A DNA stretch of 64,000 nucleotides from NCBI RefSeq assembly GCF_964275005.1, contig NC_092697.1, forward strand, positions 13,561,327-13,625,326. Direction: 5' to 3'. The position numbers were made by a program, and so were the translations under genes. Positions within the stretch are counted from its first letter, which is position 1. Every line of letters starts with the position of its first letter. The notes under the pieces were generated by a model. That model ran no database searches. It saw only the letters and a program-made list of their open reading frames with translations, and had not been told where the DNA came from. This stretch comes from Diadema setosum. Its lineage: Eukaryota; Echinodermata; Echinoidea; Diadematoida; Diadematidae. Of the stretch, positions 1 to 12,324 are shown piece after piece.

Positions 1-877
1 ATCCTGTATCTTGGTGAATACATGTTCTACCTTTCCCATATTTTGCACACGTAAAGACCATGTTACAAGGATCATTTCACAAAATAACCACTTTTTGCTC
101 AGATGCCATCTTGTCTGTGCAAATTGGGTTCAAAGGTCAAATATACTTCATTCTGTATTTTCGTTAGTGTATACGGAATTGTGTACCATAGATGTCAGGT
201 CTGACTACCTTTTCTAAATGACAATCCAAACATCACACGGCCAATGTCCACTAAACACAGATGAAACCGGTATGGTCATGCCTATTGGGATCAGGAAACT
301 CAAATCGTTCATTTACGAACAGATCGGATCACCTAATTTGTCAGTGTTGACAAATTCCAAGTCTAGTATGTGTACATGTATTTCCAAAAAAGCATGAAAC
401 ACGTACATCAAAATTTTTCAACCAAAAAACTGATAGGAATACTGTATTATATGCTAAGTTCAAAGAAAAAAAAATGGGGGCTTGTCCGCGGGGAAAGGTA
501 TATATATACACCAGTTGTAATTGGAGATAACAACAATTTATAAACTTTTCTGCATCTTATGTGTGATAAATGTAATATATTCCAAGCATGGCAAACCAGT
601 ATACAAAGCTCACTTGATTAGATCTATAAAACAAACTTCCTGTCTGTGTGTGGTACAGGCTTATAAGAGTTATATAGAGTTCACCATGCTACGATAGAAA
701 CTTTTTTTTTGTATCCTTTGCATTTAATGTGCATTATTTTGCTCTCACATGTTAACACGAAGCTGTTGTGCAATCTAATACATGCATTGTTCATGAGAAA
801 TTTAACTACATAAAGAAAATAGTGTAAGAACTACTGATAACCCGAGTATACATGTATGTCAATGTTTTCCTACACAG

Positions 878-1268
878 TTAAAGGGACTGTACAGTACTGG
901 TTGAGGTAGAGATTCATGTTTTGAACATTCCTAAGTAAGATAATGAAAAGCCTCTTATGAAATATGAAAGAGCATGTAATTTTAAGAAGGATTCAACGTT
1001 TATTTGATGAAAATTGGTTTTCAAATGGCTGAGATATCCAAAAACGTTCTAATAATAAAAGGCGACATGCCCCAACTTTATTAGTATCTCTTTGTTTCAC
1101 CTTGTTTTTGGATATCTCAGCCATTTCAAAACCGATTTTCATCGAATAAACTTTTGATACCCCTTACAACTGCATGCTCTTTGACATCTCATAGAGTGGT
1201 TTCTGAATATCTCACAAAACGTTAAAAGCTAAATCTTCACCTCGACCAGAACTGTACACACCCTTTAA
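878..1268. mobile_element. MITE family A, complete copy
   Basis: A 391 bp inverted-repeat element. The ends read TTAAAGGGACTGTACAG and, inverted, TTAAAGGGTGTGTACAG. The arms hold the shared blocks AATGGCTGAGATATCC and GGATATCTCAGCCATT. Related copies lie at 10844-11142 and 55660-56009. There is no coding capacity. TTAA at both ends suggests, but does not prove, a TTAA target. Confidence 0.75.
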
Positions 1269-3146
1269 TTTGTATACACCTTGGATGTAGGGCATACATG
1301 AATCATACATGAAAACATTTCACCTTCTTTCAATGCAAATACATCTATAGTGCCATTAACATTAGCAACACGAAGGCCAGTCACAATGCTTCTTACTTTC
1401 TGTCCTTTTGTAGTACACTGTACCATGATTACCTAAACGGTACAGATATAGCTCTACAACACTTAGTTACCTTCTCGCCAAACATGGAAAAGAAAGGGGA
1501 TAGTGGTCAAGCACAGAAATGATTTAATATAGTTCTCAACAAATCATGTGGTAAAGTGCATACTACTCAATCATAGTCAAGTATCCAATCGCATTAGTGT
1601 TATAACCTTCCCTTGTTTTTGCCAAAGGGTGCCTGTCAGACACCCTCTTTGAGCAGGCACAGAAAAAGAAAAGAGAAAAATCACAAATTACTTTCACTTT
1701 TTGTTGCAAAATGCATAGATGGCTATAAAGATATTATGTTGTACTTTTACACATACCTGGCTCTCCTCTGCTCCAGTATATACATGACTGTATCAACACT
1801 GCACTTTCCGAAATTCAATTGAAATGGTGGAGGTATTACTAGACTACTTTCCAAAAATACCACTGGGCTAAAATTGCTGTTTTTGCTGGTTTGCCTGCTA
1901 CACAAAAGAAAATAATGATATTGCTTTGGTTTCTTGGCATGTTGTACTTGAATATAATTATACTTTGAACAAAATTTATGAAGGACTACCAAGTACATGT
2001 AATCTTCATTATTACACTGGAGTTCACATGTTAGATAATACCCCCAAAACACAAGCAATTATCATGCAATGGTTTTCATCATTCTTTCAGCCTCCACGGC
2101 TAAATTGCACATTAATTTTGACAGAGTTGCCAGTGATCACACTAAGTTTTAACAACAATCATGAACACAATACATCACATATTAAACAGAACTATTCGAT
2201 ACTCTCCACACCTTTACTGGGTTGAACCTAATCATAACTCAATTTCACCATGATACAAAAACCGCTCACACACAAAAGAATGGCATTTTCGTGCTTCACG
2301 ATTGGACAGGGAAAGCAAAACCTACAGAGTTCTATCTCGCTTATCATTTTCATCAACATTCCATCAGCTCCTGTGCCCTTTCTCGGGATCTTCACAAGAC
2401 ACCTGTACAGGGCTTGTATGTATTATTAAAATGCCACAAGATTCTTTAGAATTCAGCCAAATATGCCATATAAAGATAACGCCACTGCAGTGTATCACAC
2501 GACAATTGAAGTTTGATTACACGTACAATCAATTTTGCCTAGCTACTATATACTGTCCTTGCACATGTTAATAAACATTGCCTCAACTTTTGATGAGATA
2601 TTCTTGGACATGTGATACCATCCTTAGTCCATAAAGAATGTACCTAATAATGGGAGCTGAATTCATACAGTAGACAGATGGAGCTTGATTCTCATTTTGC
2701 AGACTTACATTGTGTTATACATTGCCAAAACTCTTTTTATCATTCTCAGTGCTCTGTACCTATTTTCACAAAATGGTATCAAGAAGTTCTTATTTTCTTT
2801 TTGTTATGACAATGACATTGTTTAAAGTGTATTCATCAGCATTTCATGTGAACTGCACTATATAAAAGATAGTTCAATATCAATAATCATTCTCATCTCG
2901 TTTCCATGGGAGGAAAAAAAAACAATACAAAACTGTATGGTATTGGTTAAACTTTGGCTACATATGAGACTCGCTACTAACAATGAGCAGTGCAAATGAA
3001 AACAAGCAGATACATTCAATTTTCAAAAACATGGATACTTCATTTCTCTGGTAGGTCTGTCTTCAAAACACTGCTTCTTTCTACTCAAAGTGGTGATGCA
3101 CTCATGTCTATGTAAGTTGGATCAGAGCTCATACAGCCATCAAAAC

Positions 3147-4299
3147 CTAGAACAAGAGACCCTGGGGTCACGCGCTCACCTGAGTATCGCAATTTCACCT
3201 TCCATGCATTCTTGCACACTCATACCTGAGAACATTGGAAACTTAGGTCTACATGTATGGATCCCCCCTCCTCATCTCCAGGGTGGGGGGGGGGGGGGGG
3301 GCAGGCAGCCCTGGATCTGCAATGAACAAACTTGGAACTAAAGTCATCAATGTACAAACTCATGGTATTAACTTTGCTTTATCATTTCTAGTTCTAGAGT
3401 AGAAGATTTTAAATATTCCTTAATGTGGGGGGTGGGCCCCCTAAGGGCCCCCAAGAGGGACATGGTGCCCATTTGAAGGAATTGAGATTCTATCCCCCTA
3501 GGGATGCTACCTGCTAAGTTTGGTCAAAATTCATCATGAGGTTTTCAAAAAGAAGATGAACATGTACAATTCAGGTCCCATTAGGACCCATCCCCATCCC
3601 CTCTCCTGGGTCACAAAGGGGGGGGGGGGGGGCACCACTGATTCCACCAATCCCATGAACAAACTTGAAACTACAGTCATCAATGTACTAACTCATAGTA
3701 TTATGTAAGCCCTGTCACTTCTGGTTCTAGAGAAGATTTTTAAAGATTCCTTAATTTTAGGGGGTTTGGGCCCCCTGGGGGCCCTCAGGTGGGCCATGGT
3801 GCCCATTTGAACAAATTGAGATCCTATCCCCCTAGGGATGCTACCTACCAAGATTGGTGAAAATCAGACATGGGGATCTCAAAGTGAAGATGAAAATGTA
3901 CAATTTAGGCCCCATTAGGACCCCTCCCAACCCCCTCCCCTGGGTCCCAAGGGGGGCACCCCTGATTCCCCCATGAACAAACTTGAAACTACAGTCATCA
4001 ATGTACTAACTCATAGTATTAACTAAGCCCTATCACTTCTGGTTCTAGAGAAGGAGATTTTTAAAGATTCCTTAATTTTAGGGGGTTTGGGCCCCCTGGG
4101 GCCCCCAGGTGGGCTATGGTGCCCATTTGAACAAATTGAGATCCTATCCCCCTAGGGATGCTACCTGCCAAGTTTGGTGAAAATCAGTCATGGGATTCTC
4201 AAGAAGAAGATGAAAATGTAAAAAGTTTACGCAGGACGGACAACGCACAACGCACGATGCACGACGCACGACGCAGGCCGGACGAAGGGCAATAGCAAT

Positions 4300-4331
<32 letters not shown>
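3147..4331 (-). repeat. Tandem-unit dispersed repeat (copy 1)
   Basis: About three units of roughly 325 bases, each with CCCCCTAGGGATGCTACC and an AAGAAGATGAAAATGTA block. It is capped at the right by a CG-rich run of ACGCACG steps and a palindrome, GAGCCTTCGGCTC, next to AGCTCACTTGAG. A copy in opposite orientation lies at 30577-31583. No protein is encoded. The family is not named here. Confidence 0.75.
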
Positions 4332-4335
<4 letters not shown>

Positions 4336-4687
4336 GAGCCTGACCACAATTTGGTTGCAAAGAAGAAGTTTCACATAACAGATAATCAGCCTTCTACGAG
4401 TGAACATATGCAGTACAGTAACCAACACAGATTTATATTCAAAGTTTACTTGATTCACCTGAGAGGGTATTGCCGCAATTTGAACTTTGAACTTTGTTAC
4501 CAGAAGTTATGACATCACAGAACACACTCTCACAGTGTTCATAAACTATGAACATGTTATCTGCATACGATACTTCTTCACACTAATTTCTCTTTCAAAG
4601 AAAAAAAAAACTTAAAGCCTATTATGAGATCATGTGGGTGCATCTATACATGTAGTAAAACAGTAAAAGCTCTTTGATGTGTGAATA

Positions 4688-4801
4688 TCACGTAATTATA
4701 TCTTGAGGCACAAAATATGTCTCATTGTTAATTGTCATCTTTACTAGTCTTGGAGAATAGAAGTCCATCACGTATGCTGAACCATCTGCAGGACCAACAA
4801 C
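4688..4801 (-). CDS. tm2d1: tm2d1 exon 5: C-terminal tail and stop
   Basis: Begins after a TTCTCACAG acceptor and encodes VVGPADGSAYVMDFYSPRL, then KMTINNETYFVPQDIIT and a TGA stop at 4690-4688. Human TM2D1 has IVGPSDGSSYIIDYYGTRL at the same place, with the N-E-T sequon also kept. I found no AATAAA on the minus strand in the next 350 bases before the repeat at 4.33 kb, so the 3' end of the mRNA is unknown. Confidence 0.93.
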   Translation of the reverse strand, partial: VVGPADGSAYVMDFYSPRLVKMTINNETYFVPQDIIT

Positions 4802-7800
4802 CTGTGAGAATTATGGACAAGACAGATAAAAATCTGAGTGAATTATTACATCAACGTAAATAAACAATGCTTAATATTTTGGTGATTCAATTTGAAAAAA
4901 AAAAAAAATCAAATGTCGCTAACTCATACAGCAATGTTCAAATGGATGAAGCAAACACTCTAGCAAACAAAATCAGTGAAAATTATTGTCAATAGCAAGA
5001 TATCTACGAACAACTATCACCATCCTAATAAATGGTCATGGTGTATTTATTTTAACACTTCTGTCCATGGAAAATTTTAGTATGGTAAATTTTTTCAGAC
5101 ACAGATTTTACTTTTCCTATTTTGGAATCATGTAGTGTCCATAATACTGAACATTATTTCTTTTTCCTTGGCTTTAGTTTTACAAAATTTCAAAGACAAC
5201 AGTAACATGTAAGATCATGCAGCTCAAATTTTCATATTGGAAATGTTGTTAAACAATACCTACATTCTGCACTGCTATTACAACAGACTTAAAAATGAAG
5301 GTCATTTTTTCCCTCAACAGAAAACTTCCTTTAAGAAGAGATAAACAATTAGCACAGTTCTTCAACTGAAATGTCCTATGAGCTAAAGAAAATGCAAAGC
5401 CTCACATGCTCTTGCACCCATTCAAATTATTGCTAGGGAGAAAGAATAAAGTTATGTGATTGGTGTGACATTAATAATATTTTAAAATATTGTATTAAAG
5501 AACAATTCCGTTAAGCAATGACATGAAAGCATGTCTGAAAGTTCCCTCTACATTCTTTGAGTGCCTGGAACTTATGGCAGTCCCACTGAAGAAAAACAAA
5601 AGTCAGCCTTTCAGCAGATGATGCACTATAATGACAAATCAAATCTTTTGATACATCTAGTATATGAGCCACTTTATGGAATAAAAAGGTTTGCCAACAA
5701 AAACACATTTCTATTCAAGACCACCTTGATGCTGAGCAGACAGGATCAAGAGATGCCACAATGCATATCATGCCTCTAGTTTCCTATACTTCTTTAGAGG
5801 TTTTAACAACTTTGAACAGACCCAAACACGCTAAGGGTAACCTATGAAATCACAAATACTACTTGAGCTGTATGACCATACTCCCCATGTGTCATTGTAA
5901 CCTGTAAAACAGAAACCTTTGCGGCATGAAACTTTCGTGAATTGGAGCCAATAGCCTCTTTTGCAGCATGGTATCTTAGCGAATTGCCAACCATGAAAAA
6001 ATTAGGATTATAAAACTATGTAAAAGTAATACAGGAATTTGTTGAACACACACTGCCAGTCAATATAAAATACACAAGAAATCTGAATGGCACTACTAAA
6101 CATGCACAGTACAGCAGGAAACAGGCCAACACTTTCAAGTACATCATACAGTGTGGTATTGGCATTCAAGGCATTGTGGAGACAAAAACTTTCGTGGCCA
6201 TTTTACTTTTGCAAATCTCGACTCCCAAGGAAATTCCCAAAAGTTCCATGCATGCGAAGATGTCATGAATTCCGTGAGGAGCCAAAATTCGTAAAAGTGA
6301 AATGCACACGCAAAATTTCTGGTTGTACAGTACACTACCTGAGTAGCGATGAGAATGACATCCACAAAATGCCCGACAAAGAGCAGCCCCATGGTACAGA
6401 ACTTGAGGAGTCCCAGTGCCAAATAGCCAAGGTAGAGTCGGTCGATGCCAAACATCCCCAGGAATATGGACAAGAGCAGGGTCGTCCTGTAGGAGTATCC
6501 ATTTCTGAGAGGAAGAATAGGGATTACGTGGCAGCTAAATCAAACTGCCCTGGTTTATTTTACTTTTTTTCCTACTCATTTTACAGTCTGCTTTTTCTAA
6601 TGGAAAACTCTTGTTGACCAGGACCATTAATTATTTCGCTATGACTGCTAGTTTGCTTTATTTCAATAGCTGCAAAAACACAAGAAGAAGAGAAAAGAGG
6701 ATTAAAATGTAATTTGAACCACAAGTGACAGGAGACAAAGCTCATTGATTTTTACCACCAACCAACAATCTACCTCTAAGCCCCTAAAGATGATGGAAAT
6801 ATTTTCCAGTTTATATCAATCCTTTAAACCAAACAAAATTATCATTGGACTAAACAAACGGAATTTGAGGATAGAAAATGGCATTTTCACTTAAATTTGG
6901 TGGCCTTTGAGTTTGACCTTTGAGCTTCAGAGAGTTCAGAGACCTTTGACCTCTACCTTTGAGTGACTTCACCCAAATTCTAATCAGAACATCTACAAAT
7001 GTAAAATGCCTGAGCCACGTACCAAGGAAATTCATCCAGCACTTTTTTCTTAAATCATTATAATCAACTGTGGAACAGATGGTTGGAGAGACAGACAGAT
7101 GAATAACCAAGAACATTATGCCTTTGGAACCATTCGAGGTAGAGGCATAAAAAGAAAGAAATAGAATTAGAAAAAGTAGAGACAAGAAAGATGAAACCTT
7201 AATCCGAGGCCGACACTTACGTATTTCTACAAGGAATGGGCTTCTGGAATCCAACCGTTGATCCATTATGAACAATGCCATCACACATAATTCCTGGCGC
7301 AGGATAGCAGTTTACTATAGGGGAAACACAAAGTCATTTCATATCCAGCAGTCATTCAATGAATATTGACAGAAATAATAAACAAGCATTTCCAATAGAG
7401 TACCGAAGTGATGATGTCACAGTTCATTGTTGTACTAGTAGCTTGGGTTGGAACCCGGTGCAAGCATTGTGAATTCACATACTATGATATTCCGGCCAGG
7501 CGAGGTTGATTAGAACAAGATTCCATGGTGAGGAATAGCTATAACAGCACACCTTGGTATACTATACTAATGTCAAGATTTATTTTCAGTAAGGGAGTGA
7601 GCAATTCAAGTTTGCATAGTGTCGAACTCATGGGCCTTGTTTGCCTACTGTCGGACTCATGGGCCTTATTTGTTCAAAGTGTCGAACTCGTGGGCTGTAT
7701 ATCTCATAGGCTGTATGACTCATGGGCTGTATGAGTCATGGGTGATGTGCACCTCTGTAATATCATGACACAACAATGGCATAGATAGAACTACAACTAC

Positions 7801-8715
7801 ATAAAGGGACAAATGATGTAAAGAACAATTCTTACCAAGTGCTTCACCGTTTGAACACCCCTGAGCTGCCTGGGTTGACAGATTGACCTGCGGTTCTGCA
7901 CATTCAAATCTAGTGACAGGAGGTTAAGTTCAAGTACAGTTGTATATAATTTCTCTCACAGTGCTGTATTCCAAAATACCACATAAATAAAGTGCTACTC
8001 GTACTGACATGGCAAATTTAGAGTATGTATTAGAGAGAAAAACTACGAGATTATAAATCAAGTCTACTTGCCCTTTTCCAATGCATAATCTATATAACTG
8101 TCAATGTCTACTCAATAAAAGTACATGCTTTGGAGACAAAGAGCATCAAAACCCTATGATTATCTCTTTTGGGTACAAGATTCATTACAATGCACAAGAT
8201 GACGTGCATGGACTACTAGACCAGAGCACTTCTTTGGGGTTGTATGCAGTTGCTAAATTATCAAATACATTTACCCCATGACCTTTTTTTTTTTTTTTTT
8301 TTTCTTGTACAGGCTATAGGAGAGCTGTGAGTTGATGACATCATGCCTTTGCTAATTTACATGTATAACTGGTTGGGCCCACTGCAATCAATCAGTAAAA
8401 ACATGGCAAATTGTTGAACTTCTGGAGGGGTTTCTCACTTCCCATCTGAATTTGATGAAATTTCTACCGACTCTCTTCATCTCATTCAACTCTTCACACG
8501 GTGATACAGACTCACACTTTTCATGTAAAATTGTGTTAATCCTCGATGCAAATAAATGTGCCCCAAAAAGGATACTGTCCAAGAAGCAACTCTGTGCAGG
8601 TGAAGTCAAATTCCTCCGGGTGTGCTGAATTGGCCAACATGCCAACTAGTAATACAAGGCACAGCCAAATCCATGTACGTGACAAGCTCCTGAGCAGCCT
8701 TGCTGGAACATCCAT
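4688..8715 (-). CDS. tm2d1: TM2 domain-containing protein 1 (complete, 5 exons)
   Basis: A five-exon minus-strand gene: 8715-8576, 7909-7836, 7314-7221, 6504-6339 and 4801-4688. Phases agree at each junction and the product is 195 residues (human TM2D1 is 207 from memory). Residues 1-31 are a signal peptide with a Leu/Val-rich core. Residues 32-103 are an ectodomain with cysteines at 40, 50, 65, 74, 82 and 100 and an N-glycosylation sequon at N56. Residues 104-158 are the TM2 domain: two membrane segments (about 109-123 and 135-157) around a short loop. The C-terminal tail (159-195) keeps the family VVGP start and an N-E-T sequon at 184. TM2D proteins are conserved membrane proteins; fly members are linked to Notch signalling, and human TM2D1 was first reported as a beta-amyloid-binding protein. 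The loop motif is DRL here instead of the usual DRF. The start codon has A at -3 and G at +4. It is transcribed away from the multi-PDZ gene. Family assignment is very secure. Confidence 0.95.
4802..6338. other. tm2d1 intron 4
   Basis: AT-rich. The part at 5925-6330 has several blocks of the AAATTTTCGTGAA type, a degenerate dispersed repeat also seen near 26.1, 42.1, 48.7 and 52.2 kb. Nothing else recognised. Confidence 0.5.
6339..6504 (-). CDS. tm2d1: tm2d1 exon 4: TM2 domain
   Basis: A 166-base exon that starts in NGYSYRTTLL and holds both membrane segments: LSIFLGMFGIDRLYLGY, then ALGLLKFCTMGLLFVG and HFVDVILIATQ. The order and spacing match the TM2 domain (Pfam TM2) of TM2D1. Two usually conserved positions differ: DRF is DRL, and GYPALG is GYLALG. 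Donor CAG/GTAGTG; it ends in phase 0. Confidence 0.95.
6505..7220. other. tm2d1 intron 3
   Basis: At 6905-6960 it holds several GACCTTTGA steps, giving on the minus strand an AGGTCA-A-AGGTC direct repeat (nuclear-receptor DR1-like). Otherwise plain AT-rich sequence. Confidence 0.5.
7221..7314 (-). CDS. tm2d1: tm2d1 exon 3: ectodomain, CYPAP and PIPCRN motifs
   Basis: A 94-base exon with acceptor CCTATAG and donor AC/GTAAGT. It encodes NCYPAPGIMCDG, then STVGFQKPIPCRN (residues 73-102). Vertebrate TM2D1 has CFPAPNITC and VGFFKPISCRN in the same order, so identity is clear. It supplies cysteines 74, 82 and 100. Confidence 0.93.
7620..7745. repeat. Degenerate minisatellite in tm2d1 intron 2
   Basis: Five or six imperfect units built on GACTCATGGGC followed by TGTAT or CTTATTTG. 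The later units are shorter. It lies between exons 3 and 2 of tm2d1. Confidence 0.6.
7836..7909 (-). CDS. tm2d1: tm2d1 exon 2: ectodomain
   Basis: A 74-base exon between a CACTAG acceptor and a G/GTAAGA donor. It encodes FECAEPQVNLSTQAAQGC and then SNGEAL, residues 48-71. It carries two cysteines (50, 65) and the N-L-S sequon. It joins exon 1 with two bases carried over and exon 3 with one. Confidence 0.9.
8576..8715 (-). CDS. tm2d1: tm2d1 exon 1: start codon, signal peptide
   Basis: Encodes residues 1-46 plus two bases of codon 47. It starts MDVPARLL, has a hydrophobic run (WLCLVLLVGML) and a likely cleavage after ANSA at 31. The mature protein begins HPEEFDF and has the first family cysteine in CTELLLGQ, aligning with the C-x-x-L-x-x-G-Q-Y of vertebrate TM2D1. 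The donor is CA/GTATCC, a weak site, but the only one here that joins in phase to exon 2 and gives the family GQF/GQY motif. Any further upstream noncoding exon cannot be seen. Confidence 0.88.
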
Positions 8716-9368
8716 TTTTCAAGTTCAGTCTTCTTGCCTTCAGAATCAGAGGTAACAGTCAACGTTGTGGGATTGTAAGTGTTGCACTGAGCAAATCAGG
8801 CTCTCAATGTGTCGTAGAACGTTGCTACTTCACCACCTTATATGCACATTGGCAATTTTACACTTTCTACAGTCACCTTTTTAAAAGTCTTGCATTTTAC
8901 CAGTGATGGGGATTCACACAGGTTAACTGGTATCTTCGATCATATTATGTTGCAATTTGATGACAGGGATCAGAACAAATATTGAGTCGTCAAACTTGCA
9001 ATTTCACTTCACACTCAATTACAAAATGCAGGGGATGCGCAGTGCGCTAGACTCTACTCTAAGTCTCTAGTTTGTGACTGTCTCATTCAACAAGCAACAT
9101 GGTGAGGGTATCCACCAACAATGCAGTTCTGGTCATCAAAGTACATCTGAAAGCTCCGTGTGGTTGATGTTCTGCCAATAAAAATGAAATTTATAAATAT
9201 TTTAAGCAAACGGAAAGTTCATTCCAAACACAGGGGAAAAGGTCAAGGGATTGAAACCAATAACATGTCAATATGCAGACTTGACATTATACATCATAAT
9301 CCATGAAAACTCATGAGCACTTCACAATGCCAGTTTTATCATATGATTGTCATGCCGCTTTATTACAG

Positions 9369-9440
9369 TTGAACCTCTCTTATCCGGCCTCCCTTTATCC
9401 GTATCTCTCTATTATATGGACGCAATCTCGCCGTGATTAT
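9369..9440 (+). mobile_element. Possible pogo/Tigger-type terminal fragment
   Basis: CAGTTGAACCTCTCTTATCC followed by GGCCTCCCTTTATCCG is the kind of CAGT-N-GAACCTC...TATCCG end found in pogo/Tigger elements, preceded by TA. I see no matching right end nearby, so this is a single-ended remnant. Confidence 0.4.
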
Positions 9441-10426
9441 TTTTTTTAATAATTACGGGAGGAAAGGGGGATTCCCAACTCCTTGAGAACTCCTACACAA
9501 ACACACATGAATAATACTTCCAACATTAACATACACCTCTATTTTGGGGTCTGTTACTGAGTGTAACAATAAAAAGGTTGCAGTATAGAATCTACACATT
9601 ACTACATGTGGTACTACAATGGGCTACATCAGTACATGTGTATATGTACATGTATAAAGCATTGAGTCTCCCCGGACTACATACACATGGTGTCACCGCA
9701 AACTTTTTTCCCTCATCGACTCATACTTCACCACATGCAAACCTTCAAGCAACACATGATCAGATGATTGATCGTTGTTGATAGGGCCTAGCGTAGTGTA
9801 GGCTATAAAGCAAAAGATTTTTGTAAATTTTACTCTCTTTTCAGACATGAGATGATACTGTCCAGTTGGCCCCTATTTAGGGGTGTTGGACAGCATCAAA
9901 GAAGAAGAAGAGAAAGTCTTCTGCAAAATCAGGGAAACTTGGCAGCTTTCCTGCCTGCCAGTGTTTTCAAGGCTCAACAATAAAGACAAATTTTTTCTTG
10001 GCGAAGCCGAGTGCCGAGCTAGTGCACGTGAATATGAACGCATGGGACTACAGTGCTTTCGCCCAGATTACAGCATCCACATCGGGGATCCTGTTCGATT
10101 ATTGACATTGCATTGTACTTCAGAAAATAAAACATCCCTGTCAGAATGCCGAATTTTCAAGCACTTAAACTAAAAAATAGGGTAATCAATCAACCCCATT
10201 CCATTCATATCGAAATATACAAGAACAACAGAGTCAGAGAACTTTACCGTAGTGCCTATGTCTCTCTCCTGTGTTGTTGTCGTTATTGCATTGTTGTGTT
10301 GTTCTTGCTGTTTCGCTCTTTGGTTGAGATACTAGTAGATGGGGCTTCCTCACTTTTTTGTAAGTGTATGATGATCGAGAAACCTCTTATGAAAATGAAA
10401 GAGCATGTACCTGTACTCTACTATGC

Positions 10427-10843
10427 TTGGCCGGCGGAACCGTGGGGGCCGTGGGGGCCGTGGGGGCCGTGGGGGCCGTGGGGGCCGTGGGGGCTTGCCC
10501 CCCACCCCCCCCCCCCACTTTTTTATGCACCATACAAAGAAATGCATAAGGTGTCATCACTTTGGGTCCCCCCCCCCCCATTGTTTTAACCCGGAAGTAC
10601 GTAAGTGTCACTAATTTCATAAAGAGAAATAGAAAGAGATCTTGAAATGTGAGTGCGGTAAGGTTATGTTTTTCCGATGAAGACCTTCTTTTTTTGCTTG
10701 TCAGCTGAAGAAACCCGGAAATGGAAGGGGAGAGATGATCTGAGGACTTTTTTTTTTTTTTTTTTTTTTTTTGCTTGTTAGCTCATGAAACCCGGAAGTG
10801 CCCCCCCCCCCCCACACACTTTTGAAAACGCTCCGCCGGCCCT
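10427..10843. mobile_element. Fold-back element with GGGGGCCGT minisatellite
   Basis: Bounded by inverted GGCCGGCGGA (left) and TCCGCCGGCC (right). It contains six 9-base GGGGGCCGT units at 10441-10495, followed by poly-C, poly-T and another poly-C tract. Two partial MITE A copies flank it. It encodes only repeat-derived open frames. Class unknown. Confidence 0.55.
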
Positions 10844-11142
10844 GTTATTAAATATGAAAGAGCATGTCATTCTAAGAGGGATTCAAAGTTTACTAGCAAT
10901 ATGAAAATTGTTTTTGAAATGGCTGAGATATCAAAAACAAAGTGCTCCTAAGAAAAGGTGGGATTCGCCTTTTGTACTGTTACTAGGATCGCTTTGTTTA
11001 CTTTGTTTTTGGATATCTCAGCTATTTCAAAACCGATTTTCATGAAATACACTTTTAATGCTCTGTAACATTTCATTGGATAAGTTGTTTCTAGTGTCTC
11101 GCAATGGGTTAAAAGCGCAAGCCTCCTCTCAACCAATACTGA
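10844..11142. mobile_element. MITE family A, partial copy
   Basis: Shares AATGAAAGAGCATG-type and GGATATCTCAGC blocks with the element at 878-1268. The right end is diverged and the left end is lost. Another left-arm piece lies at 10374-10410, on the other side of the G/C-tract element. Confidence 0.6.
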
Positions 11143-11457
11143 TATCAATACATATCATCCATTTTTAGGCCTACATTGTATTTAAATTCCATCAGTCTTT
11201 CGCCGAGTCTCGTCCGCACTCACAGTAGACGTGTGGTGTACACGAAGGAAGCTATGTTCTCTCTAACTTCTCATCGTGGATGATATCCTACGAGGCCGTT
11301 TAGACTACAAACCGATGTACATTTGTACTTTGCGGCAGCTATATCTATCACAATAATCTTGAGAATTGTGAGAATTAGAAGCTTAATACAGTTCCATAGT
11401 TCATCACGTGGTGTGAAAAAGATATTCTCTTAACGCCTCTGCATGGCTATAGTGGGG

Positions 11458-11523
11458 ACAGTAATGATAATGATGATGATGATAATAATAATAATAATGA
11501 TGGTGATTGTGATGATGATGATG

Positions 11524-11621
<98 letters not shown>

Positions 11622-11671
11622 GATAGAGTAATAATGATAATAATAATAATGATAATAACAACAACAACAAC

Positions 11672-11726
<55 letters not shown>

Positions 11727-11757
11727 GAGTAATAATGATAATAATAATAATGATAAT
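11458..11757. repeat. ATA/ATG trinucleotide microsatellite
   Basis: About 300 bases of ATA, ATG and a short CAA stretch. The block from TAGAGTAATAATGATAATAA onward occurs twice (about 11624 and 11725), so part of the array was duplicated as a unit. The long Ile or Tyr/Leu open frames across it are repeat artefacts. Confidence 0.95.
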
Positions 11758-12324
11758 AACAGGGGTGTTCATAATGCCGTTTACCACTCAGTCTGAGTAC
11801 TCAAAGGGCATGAAAAATCCTAGTATTGCAATTTTTCATCAAAATCTAATGTAGGTCTACCCTCTTTAATGGACTCATTGGCGGATTCAGAAATCTGAAA
11901 GGGCAGGGGTTTTTTTTTAGAGGGATGGGCCTAATTCATTAAAAACTTTGTTCAAAAGTCGCCTTTTGATAACACTTTTAGAGTCGGGAAGCACAAACAT
12001 AAACATTGTTATTCAATGAGTCAGAGACCGGGATTGGTTGTTTGTAATAATAGAAAAAGGGAGATGAAATAGACCTATCGCTTGTATTTGAGTCATGATA
12101 GAAATATTGCCTTTATTAATGCACTTAATCCATTTTAGGCTCATCATCGTCATGATGAGGATCACTCAGGTCAGGGCACCATTTCATGAAAATTGTCAGC
12201 CTTGGGTCTGTTTCGTGAAAGTCATATGAAAGACATTTTGCTCATTAAAAAACAAACAAACAAACAAACAAACTTCCAGTGCTACTTCTGATGTGCTATA
12301 GGACCTACTTATCAGAATTTCCAT

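Larger units (their letters stand above)
1..4687. other. 3' flank of tm2d1, no gene recognised
   Basis: No reading frame here resembles a known protein. It contains a MITE at 878-1268, poly-A/T tracts and a long repeat at 3147-4331. The rest is AT-rich unique-looking DNA. Confidence 0.6.

Noticed and set aside
6850-7284. 144-codon minus-strand open frame
   Set aside because: It overlaps tm2d1 exon 3 in another frame; the real exon has family motifs and matching phases.
9883-10173. 96-codon open frame with start codon
   Set aside because: No family resemblance, no splice or promoter support; a chance frame cannot be excluded.
10146-10620. Gly/Ala/Val-repeat open frames resembling a structural protein
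   Set aside because: All arise from the GGGGGCCGT minisatellite and poly-C tracts, in both strands and several frames.
11404-11787. Long Leu/Tyr/His open frame on the minus strand
   Set aside because: It is a translation of the ATA/ATG microsatellite, not a protein.
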